From contig JAEDDX010000051.1 of NCBI GenBank assembly GCA_016293615.1, forward strand, positions 1-18,976: DNA of 18,976 nucleotides, read 5' to 3'. Every line of letters begins with the position of its first letter. The stretch's first letter is position 1. Origin of the DNA: Acetatifactor sp. (GTDB lineage Bacteria > Bacillota > Clostridia > Lachnospirales > Lachnospiraceae). The position numbers and the translations under genes were made by a program. Of this stretch, positions 14,233-18,976 are shown piece by piece. The notes under the pieces were generated by a model. The model was not told the origin of the DNA, made no database searches, and saw nothing but the letters and a program-made list of their open reading frames with translations.

Positions 14233-16461
14233 ATGATAGAAGACAGCAGAGCAAAAAGAAAAAAGGTCATCTGTGACCTTGTGAATGATTCCCTCTATGT
14301 TCCGATGAAAGAGAAGGAGCTTGCGATGCTGCTTCAGGTTTCCAGGCAGGACAGGGAAGAGTTCCGCGGTATTTTGCAGGAGCTCCTCTCGGAAGGGAAG
14401 ATGACCCTGACTGAGAAGGGGAAATATATCAAAAACAACGGAAAGCTCCTGACCGGCACCTTTATCAGCAATGCCAAAGGTTTTGGCTTTGTGGAAGTGG
14501 AAGGTCAGGCGGAAGATTTTTTTGTCCCGGAGGATATGGTAAACGGTGCTTTTCACAAAGACATCGTCCAGATCGTGCTTCTGCCGGGAGACGGCGGAAG
14601 GCGCAAGGAAGCCAAGGTTGTGAAGGTGATAGAACGGGGCATGAAGACAGTTGTCGGAACCTATGACAAGGCAAACGCGAATTTCGGCTTTGTGGTGCCG
14701 GATCTTGCCAAGCTTCCCGCGGATGTGTTTGTGCCTGTGGAGCGCTCCAAGGGCGCTGTCAGCGGTCATAAAGTCGTAGCGGAGATCACGGACTACGGCA
14801 GACCCGGTAAAAACCCGGAGGGGAAGATCGTTGAGATCCTGGGTCATCAGAATGACCCGGGCGTGGATATTTTGTCCATTGTGAAAGCACATGAGCTTCC
14901 GACAGAGTTTTCCGAGAAGATCATGAATCAGGTGGAGCGCGTGGCGAAGGAAGTGACCGATGCGGACTGCACCGGCAGAAAAGACTTGAGAGATGTCCTG
15001 ATGGTGACCATCGACGGTGAGGATGCGAAGGATCTGGACGATGCGGTCAGCCTGACCTTTGATGGACAGAACTATCATCTGGGCGTGCACATTGCGGATG
15101 TTTCAAACTATGTGCAGGAGGGATCTGCTCTGGACCGTGAGGCAATCAGGCGCGGGACCAGCGTCTATCTCGTTGACCGGGTGATTCCGATGCTGCCGCA
15201 TGCGCTGTCCAACGGAATCTGTTCGCTGAATCAGGGGGAGGACCGTCTGGCGTTAAGCTGTCTGATGACGATCAGCCCAAGTGGAGAGATTACCGATTAT
15301 GAGATCTGTGAATCCGTGATCCGCGTCGATAAAAGATTGTCCTATACAATCGTAAAGACCCTGCTGGAGCAGGAGGAGGCAGCTGCCGGGGAAGAGCCGG
15401 GTAAGACGGCTGAACCTGCCCGGGAGGAAGCAGCCGCAGCCGTGGATGCATCAGAGTATTCGGACCTGCTTCCGATGCTTGTCCAAATGAAGGAGCTTTC
15501 CGCGCTTCTTCGAAAGAAAAGGACAACCAGAGGTTCCATTGACTTTGACTTCCCGGAGTGTAAAATAAAAGTAGACGGCGAGGGGCATCCGGTCGATATC
15601 AGACCCTATGAGAGAAATGTCGCGACCAACCTTATCGAGGATTTCATGCTCGCAGCCAACGAGACGGTGGCACAGCATTTTTACTGGCTGGAACTGCCCT
15701 TTGTGTATCGTGTGCATGATGTGCCGGACATGGACCGTATCAGCGGACTTTCTGCTTTCATCAATAACTTCGGCTATTACATGAAGTCCGTCGGCAGGAA
15801 GGGCGGCAAGGTGGGAAGCGAGGAGGTTCATCCGAAGGAGATCCAGAAGCTTCTTTCCAAGGTTGCAGGCACTCCGGAGGAGGCAATGATCAGCAGAATG
15901 GCGCTTCGCAGCATGAAACAGGCAAAGTACAGCACGGAATGTACCGGACACTTTGGCCTGGCGTGCAAATATTACTGCCACTTTACCTCGCCCATCCGTA
16001 GGTATCCCGACCTGCAGATTCACAGGATCATCAAGGAACAGCTCCGCGGCCGGCTCAAGGAGGAGAGAATCGCTCATTACAGCGAGATCCTCCCCGGAAT
16101 CGCCAAGTCTTCCTCCGACACGGAGAGACGCGCGGATGAGGCGGAGCGTGAGACCGATAAGCTCAAAAAGGCAGAATATATGGAGCAGTTCGTGGGAGAG
16201 TGCTTTGACGGCGTCGTATCCGGCGTGACTGCCTGGGGCGTATATGTGGAGCTTCCCAACACGGTGGAGGGACTCGTTCATGTGTCCAAACTTCCCGGTG
16301 AATATTATTATTACAATGAAAAACAGTATGAAATGGTCGGAGAGATCACCGGGCGAAGCTTCCGACCCGGTATGCCGGTTCGCGTGCGCGTCGACGGCGT
16401 CGACTTATTTTTGAAAACGATCGACTTCTCCCTTGCGGAGGATGAGACACGGAAGGAGTGA
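14233..16461 (+). CDS. rnr: Ribonuclease R
   Basis: A 742-residue 3'-to-5' exoribonuclease that degrades structured RNA and takes part with SmpB/tmRNA in disposing of defective mRNA. It starts at ATG 14233 behind TAAGGAGGAG. Domains in order: N-terminal winged helix (about 1-65), two cold-shock OB folds (about 70-210, including GTFISNAKGFGFV and GTYDKANANFGFV), the RNB catalytic domain (about 250-600) and a C-terminal S1 domain (about 652-735). The catalytic acidic cluster is intact: Asp261, Asp267, Asp269 and Asp270 in TIDGEDAKDLDDAV. HFTSPIRRYPDL at 583-594 is conserved. Residues 380-405 are an Ala/Glu-rich insertion within the RNB domain, probably a surface loop. The stop lies five bases before smpB, so the two are likely co-transcribed. 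Confidence 0.96.
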   Translation: MIEDSRAKRKKVICDLVNDSLYVPMKEKELAMLLQVSRQDREEFRGILQELLSEGKMTLTEKGKYIKNNGKLLTGTFISNAKGFGFVEVEGQAEDFFVPEDMVNGAFHKDIVQIVLLPGDGGRRKEAKVVKVIERGMKTVVGTYDKANANFGFVVPDLAKLPADVFVPVERSKGAVSGHKVVAEITDYGRPGKNPEGKIVEILGHQNDPGVDILSIVKAHELPTEFSEKIMNQVERVAKEVTDADCTGRKDLRDVLMVTIDGEDAKDLDDAVSLTFDGQNYHLGVHIADVSNYVQEGSALDREAIRRGTSVYLVDRVIPMLPHALSNGICSLNQGEDRLALSCLMTISPSGEITDYEICESVIRVDKRLSYTIVKTLLEQEEAAAGEEPGKTAEPAREEAAAAVDASEYSDLLPMLVQMKELSALLRKKRTTRGSIDFDFPECKIKVDGEGHPVDIRPYERNVATNLIEDFMLAANETVAQHFYWLELPFVYRVHDVPDMDRISGLSAFINNFGYYMKSVGRKGGKVGSEEVHPKEIQKLLSKVAGTPEEAMISRMALRSMKQAKYSTECTGHFGLACKYYCHFTSPIRRYPDLQIHRIIKEQLRGRLKEERIAHYSEILPGIAKSSSDTERRADEAERETDKLKKAEYMEQFVGECFDGVVSGVTAWGVYVELPNTVEGLVHVSKLPGEYYYYNEKQYEMVGEITGRSFRPGMPVRVRVDGVDLFLKTIDFSLAEDETRKE

Positions 16462-16466
16462 TTTGA

Positions 16467-16937
16467 ATGGCAGAGAAGAGCAAAGAGCGGAAACTGATTG
16501 CAAACAACAAGAAGGCTTTTCATGATTTCTTCATCGACGAGACTTACGAGGCCGGGGTTGCATTGCACGGCACGGAGGTAAAATCCATGCGTATGGGCAA
16601 ATGCAGCATCAAGGAGGCCTTCATCCGGATCGAAAACGGAGAGATGTTTGTCTACGGAATGCATGTCAGCCCGTATGAAAAAGGCAATATTTTCAATCGT
16701 GATCCCCTTCGCGTGAAGAAGCTTCTGATGCATCGCACGGAAATCAACAAGCTGGAGGGCAAAATTGCGGAAAAAGGCTTTACCCTCGTCCCCCTGCAGG
16801 TATATTTTAAGGACGGCAAGGTGAAAGTAGAGGTGGGACTTGCGCGAGGCAAGAAACTCTATGACAAGCGGGAAGACATCGCAAAGAAGGATCAGCGGAG
16901 AGAATTTGAGAGAGAATTCAAGGTGAAAAATCTCTGA
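16467..16937 (+). CDS. smpB: SsrA-binding protein SmpB
   Basis: A 156-residue protein that binds the tRNA-like end of tmRNA and delivers it to stalled ribosomes. ATG 16467 follows GGAAGGAG by eight bases. Family blocks are visible: NKKAFHDFFIDETYEAGVAL, GTEVKSMR, the SIKEAFIRI block, HRTEINKLEGKI and LARGKKLYDKREDI. The Lys/Arg-rich C-terminal tail enters the ribosome's mRNA channel in this family. It is the last gene before ssrA, its RNA partner, and shortly follows rnr. Confidence 0.98.
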   Translation: MAEKSKERKLIANNKKAFHDFFIDETYEAGVALHGTEVKSMRMGKCSIKEAFIRIENGEMFVYGMHVSPYEKGNIFNRDPLRVKKLLMHRTEINKLEGKIAEKGFTLVPLQVYFKDGKVKVEVGLARGKKLYDKREDIAKKDQRREFEREFKVKNL

Positions 16938-17001
16938 TCCGGACCAAAAACAGCGGACGAAAACACCGGAAGTATCGTATGAAACCGCTGGTTTAAACCT
17001 A

Positions 17002-17030
17002 TTGACAGGGAAGAAAGGTTTCTGTATACT
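17002..17030 (+). promoter_or_regulatory. Promoter of ssrA
   Basis: A perfect TTGACA (17002-17007) and TATACT (17025-17030) are spaced by 17 bases. Transcription should begin near 17037, giving a leader of about 50 nt with a hairpin (GATGCA 17060-17065 with TGCATC 17073-17078) that must be removed to form the mature 5' end. Confidence 0.85.
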
Positions 17031-17087
17031 TACAATTACCTGAGGCAAAGTTCCTCTCGGATGCAGTTTTCATGCATCACCAGACAC

Positions 17088-17425
17088 GGGCTAGTACTGG
17101 TTTCGACGGGGGATATGCAGCTGGAGAAGCGAGTCGCATGGTAATGCGTTAAATGGCCAAATTAAAAATAAACGCTAACGATAATTTAGCATACGCTGCC
17201 TAATGGCGGCAGTCAGCCCTTGAGCACCTACGCTTAAGGAACCTGGCTTCGACTACGTAGGAAACGACACTGTCAAAGCTTTGAGACAGCGGGCGTAATA
17301 TGAAGCTACCAAAACCATCAGGGCGTTCGCCCCCGGGTGGCAGAGGGAATGTCAAAGGGCTAACTACACTCGTAGAAGGACAGGGAATTATCCTTCGGAC
17401 ATGGGTTCGACCCCCATCTAGTCCA
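17088..17425 (+). ncRNA. ssrA: tmRNA (transfer-messenger RNA)
   Basis: This RNA of about 338 nt rescues stalled ribosomes. Its ends form a tRNA-like acceptor stem: GGGCTAG (17088-17094) pairs with CTAGTCC (17418-17424) with one G-U. The T-arm is ATGGG-TTCGACC-CCCAT (17401-17417), and GGTTTCGACGGGG follows the 5' strand as is usual for tmRNA. The tag-coding stretch is internal (17174-17203). The 3' end reads A then CTT, so CCA is not encoded and must be added enzymatically. SmpB lies directly upstream. Confidence 0.96.
17174..17203 (+). other. tmRNA proteolysis-tag reading frame
   Basis: GCT AAC GAT AAT TTA GCA TAC GCT GCC TAA encodes ANDNLAYAA and stop, which follows the alanine carried by tmRNA itself. 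The -AYAA end resembles the degron ends recognised by Clp proteases. Confidence 0.92.
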
Positions 17426-17469
17426 CTTCAAAGAGCACAGGCGGCTACGGCTGCCCGGCTTACCCGGAA

Positions 17470-17502
17470 AGGCTTGAAAACGAAAGTTTTCAGGTCTTTT
17501 TT
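17470..17502 (+). terminator. Intrinsic terminator behind ssrA
   Basis: CTTGAAAAC (17473-17481) pairs with GTTTTCAGG (17486-17494) around a GAAA tetraloop, with one wobble. AGG/TCT pairs extend the stem and a six-T run follows. Confidence 0.8.
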
Positions 17503-17591
17503 CACAAAAAGAACACAAATATGGGCTAAAATAATACCAAAGGTCGGCATACGGCCGAAGCGGCGGTATGCGGCGAAAGGATGTGACACGG

Positions 17592-18275
17592 ATGAATCGT
17601 TTGAAGATCATGGTAGTCGATGATGAAAGCAGAATGCGCAAGCTGGTGAGAGATTTTCTGGTAAAGCGTGATTTCGATGTCGTGGAAGCGGGAGACGGCG
17701 AGGAAGCGCTGGACCTTTTCTTTGCACAGAAGGATATCGCGCTCGTGGTCCTGGATGTGATGATGCCCAAGCTGGACGGTTGGGAGGTCTGCAGGGAGAT
17801 ACGGAATTATTCCAAGGTTCCGGTCATCATGCTGACGGCGCGCTCCGATGAAAAGGATGAGCTCAAGGGCTTCGATCTGGGCGTAGATGAATATGTCACG
17901 AAACCCTTCAGCCCGAAGGTGCTGGTAGCACGCATTGAGGCAATTCTGCGGCGCACCAGTGACCGTGAGAGCGGCAAGAAGCTCAGCTGCAGCGGTATCG
18001 AAATCGACAAACAAGCGCACCGGGTGACGATTGACGGACAACCTGTGGAACTAAGCTACAAGGAGTTCGAGCTGCTGACCTATTTTGTGGAGAATAAAGG
18101 CATCGCCCTGTCCAGAGAGAAGATTTTAAACAATGTCTGGAACTACGATTATTACGGCGACGCCCGCACCATAGATACCCATGTAAAAAAACTCAGAAGC
18201 AAGATGGGCGAAAAGGGCGACCTCATTAAGACCATCTGGGGCATGGGTTACAAATTAAGCGAAGACAGTGAGTAA
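17592..18275 (+). CDS. OmpR/PhoB-family response regulator
   Basis: A 227-residue two-component regulator. I prefer ATG 17592 (MNRLKIMVVDDES), 11 bases after AAAGGA. An in-frame ATG at 17568 would add eight residues with no good ribosome site. The receiver domain (1-120) holds Asp10 and Asp11, the phosphate acceptor Asp55 in VVLDVMMP, Thr82 in LTARS and Lys104 in TKPF. The winged-helix DNA-binding domain (about 130-225) ends in the typical RTIDTHVKKLRSKMG and TIWGMGYKL. Such genes are normally followed by their histidine kinase. Here a terminator follows at once and no kinase is in view, so the regulator is orphan at least within this window. Targets are unknown. Confidence 0.93.
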   Translation: MNRLKIMVVDDESRMRKLVRDFLVKRDFDVVEAGDGEEALDLFFAQKDIALVVLDVMMPKLDGWEVCREIRNYSKVPVIMLTARSDEKDELKGFDLGVDEYVTKPFSPKVLVARIEAILRRTSDRESGKKLSCSGIEIDKQAHRVTIDGQPVELSYKEFELLTYFVENKGIALSREKILNNVWNYDYYGDARTIDTHVKKLRSKMGEKGDLIKTIWGMGYKLSEDSE

Positions 18276-18278
18276 AAC

Positions 18279-18320
18279 AAATGCGACCTGCAAATTTATT
18301 TGCGGGGTCGCATTTATTTT
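18279..18320 (+). terminator. Intrinsic terminator of the response regulator
   Basis: AAATGCGACCTGCAAA pairs with TTTGCGGGGTCGCATTT around a TTTA loop, with one bulge and one wobble, and is followed by ATTTT. It lies a few bases after the stop codon. Confidence 0.85.
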
Positions 18321-18321
18321 A

Positions 18322-18470
18322 CGAACGAACGGATATGAATAACGGAGCACGAAGTGCGTAGTTATGAATAGCCGCGTCCGCGGGAGTGCGAAGCACGAAG
18401 CGGACGGTCGTCGCGTGGAGGAGCGAGAAAGCATGATGCAAGTTTACTTGCGTGAATGCTTCGTGATTTG
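18322..18470 (+). repeat. Second palindromic mosaic, behind the response regulator
   Basis: ATAAC (18339-18343) and GTTAT (18361-18365) enclose GCAC-GAA-GTGC (18347-18357). CGTCCGC (18375-18381) and GCGGACG (18400-18406) enclose GTGC-GAA-GCAC (18386-18396). CCGCG-TC-CGCGG lies at 18372-18383. GCAAG-TTTA-CTTGC lies near 18437-18451 inside GCAT/ATGC flanks. The GAA-loop mini-hairpins and the position directly after a terminator match the element at 13986-14216. No gene is visible here. Confidence 0.75.
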
Positions 18471-18485
18471 AAGGGAAGAAAAAAC

Positions 18486-18517
18486 TTGCAATATCCGCAA
18501 TTTTGTTATAATATAAT
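18486..18517 (+). promoter_or_regulatory. Candidate promoter of a short transcript
   Basis: TTGCAA (18486-18491) precedes a perfect TATAAT (18507-18512) by 15 bases; a second overlapping TATAAT ends at 18517. The spacing is short for the first box and long for the second, so the -35 match is weak. Confidence 0.45.
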
Positions 18518-18521
18518 TGTA

Positions 18522-18605
18522 AAGGCAATCGCCACAGAGTGGTTGACCGTTGTTTGAGACAAAAACCTTCCCAGACTGGCCAAAGTACAGGGAAGGTTTT
18601 TGTTA
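18522..18605 (+). ncRNA. Candidate small RNA or terminated leader
   Basis: A transcript from the preceding promoter would run about 80 nt and end at a strong terminator. It contains the small hairpin CCAC-AGA-GTGG near 18532-18542 and no credible open frame. I recognise no known RNA family. It may be a small RNA, or an attenuated leader of a lost gene whose remnant follows. Confidence 0.35.
18560..18605 (+). terminator. Strong intrinsic terminator
   Basis: AAAAACCTTCCC (18561-18572) pairs perfectly with GGGAAGGTTTTT (18590-18601) around a 17-base loop, with an outer C-G pair. The A-run and T-run make it potentially bidirectional. Confidence 0.85.
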
Positions 18606-18630
18606 TGTTAGTGACAAATCAAATAAATGA

Positions 18631-18807
18631 ATGTCAACAATGCCAGGAGAAACATTCCGAAAGACATTAAGTATTCCTGTGATCGCCCTGACTGCGAATG
18701 CGTTTCCGGAAGACAGAGAGCGGGCAAGGGCAGCCGGCTTGGACGATTTCCTCACAAAACCGCTCAATTCGGCGCGTCTGTTGAAAAGCCTGGTCACATT
18801 TGGGTAA
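18631..18807 (+). pseudogene. Fragment of a receiver (REC) domain
   Basis: A 58-codon frame from ATG 18631 to TAA 18805-18807. After a short unrelated-looking start it reads SIPVIALTANAFPEDRERAR, then AAGLDDFLTKPLNSARLL. This is the last third of a receiver domain of the kind found in hybrid histidine kinases, with the conserved Thr (ALTA) and Lys (TKP) present. The acidic pair and phosphate-acceptor Asp that should lie upstream are absent, and TGA precedes ATG 18631 in frame. No ribosome site is seen. It is most likely the relic of a larger two-component gene. Confidence 0.7.
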
Positions 18808-18923
18808 AGACGACCGGTCGGTTTGCGGTCTGAGCACTGCTGAAGAACTGAAGAACCGTTTTTTCCGGAAAAGAGAAGCCCAAAGTACATGAGAGAGAAT
18901 CATTGGGAAGAAAAAGCATGTGA

Positions 18924-18976
18924 AAGAATACGAAGAAAGCAATCAGTCTGCTGCTGGTTTTGGCTCTCGTCGGCAC
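18924..18976 (+). other. Possible signal-peptide start of an exported protein, cut by the window end
   Basis: The frame from 18924 reads KNTKKAISLLLVLALVG, a typical export signal (basic start, hydrophobic core). It is preceded directly by an in-frame TGA (18921-18923) and has no start codon. The nearby GTG at 18920 is in another frame. Either one base is shifted or the match is chance. The gene would continue past the window. Confidence 0.3.

Noticed and set aside
13951..15090. Minus-strand open frame covering the palindrome mosaic and the start of rnr
   Set aside because: Its start overlaps rnr coding sequence and its end is translated palindrome. There is no ribosome site or domain.
17400..17430. 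Integration (attachment) site at the 3' end of ssrA
   Set aside because: tmRNA genes are common phage targets, but I see no integrase gene and no second copy of the 3' end in this window.

Overview
The window looks like a chromosomal segment of a Gram-positive anaerobe of the class Clostridia, most likely a Lachnospiraceae-type gut bacterium. The clues are strong AGGAGG-type ribosome binding sites, moderate GC content, a ferredoxin-like aldo/keto reductase, Ami-type oligopeptide transport genes, and the eno / secG / rnr / smpB / ssrA gene order found in Bacillota. The family-level assignment is inference.

Layout. Positions 1-1860 are an accessory stretch: a PD-(D/E)XK-like nuclease-fold protein, the decayed C-terminal end of a GNAT acetyltransferase (in-frame TGA, N-terminus missing), and a small HD-domain phosphohydrolase. 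An aldo/keto reductase with two C-terminal Cys motifs for 4Fe-4S clusters follows (1981-3003), then enolase (3159-4484). A consensus sigma-A promoter (4526-4553) with a leader of about 190 nt opens a five-gene oligopeptide ABC transporter operon: lipoprotein binding protein, permeases OppB and OppC, ATPases OppD and OppF (4748-12399). A strong hairpin separates the binding-protein gene from the permeases, and a 16-bp intrinsic terminator closes the operon. A membrane-anchored, degenerate ApbE-like protein comes next. The block secG, rnr, smpB, ssrA (13705-17425) provides a SecYEG subunit, RNase R and the SmpB/tmRNA ribosome-rescue system. A PhoB/OmpR-type response regulator follows. The right end (18276-18976) has a terminator, palindromic repeats, a possible promoter-plus-terminator small RNA, a receiver-domain fragment and perhaps the start of an exported protein.

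Most interesting points. (1) The oligopeptide-binding lipoprotein appears circularly permuted: the segment that normally forms the C-terminus of AmiA/OppA-type proteins sits directly after the lipoprotein linker, and the protein ends just after the WGPDY-DPSTYLD region where that segment should begin. (2) OppD carries an insertion of about 245 residues, largely coiled coil, between Walker A and the Q-loop, and all four Cys of the usual C-terminal OppD motif are replaced. (3) The protein before secG retains the ApbE block order but not its catalytic residues. (4) Two intergenic regions, each directly behind an intrinsic terminator, hold mosaics of nested palindromes built on GNA-loop mini-hairpins (GCGAAGC and relatives). 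(5) The opp operon sits between eno and secG, which are often close neighbours in Bacillota.
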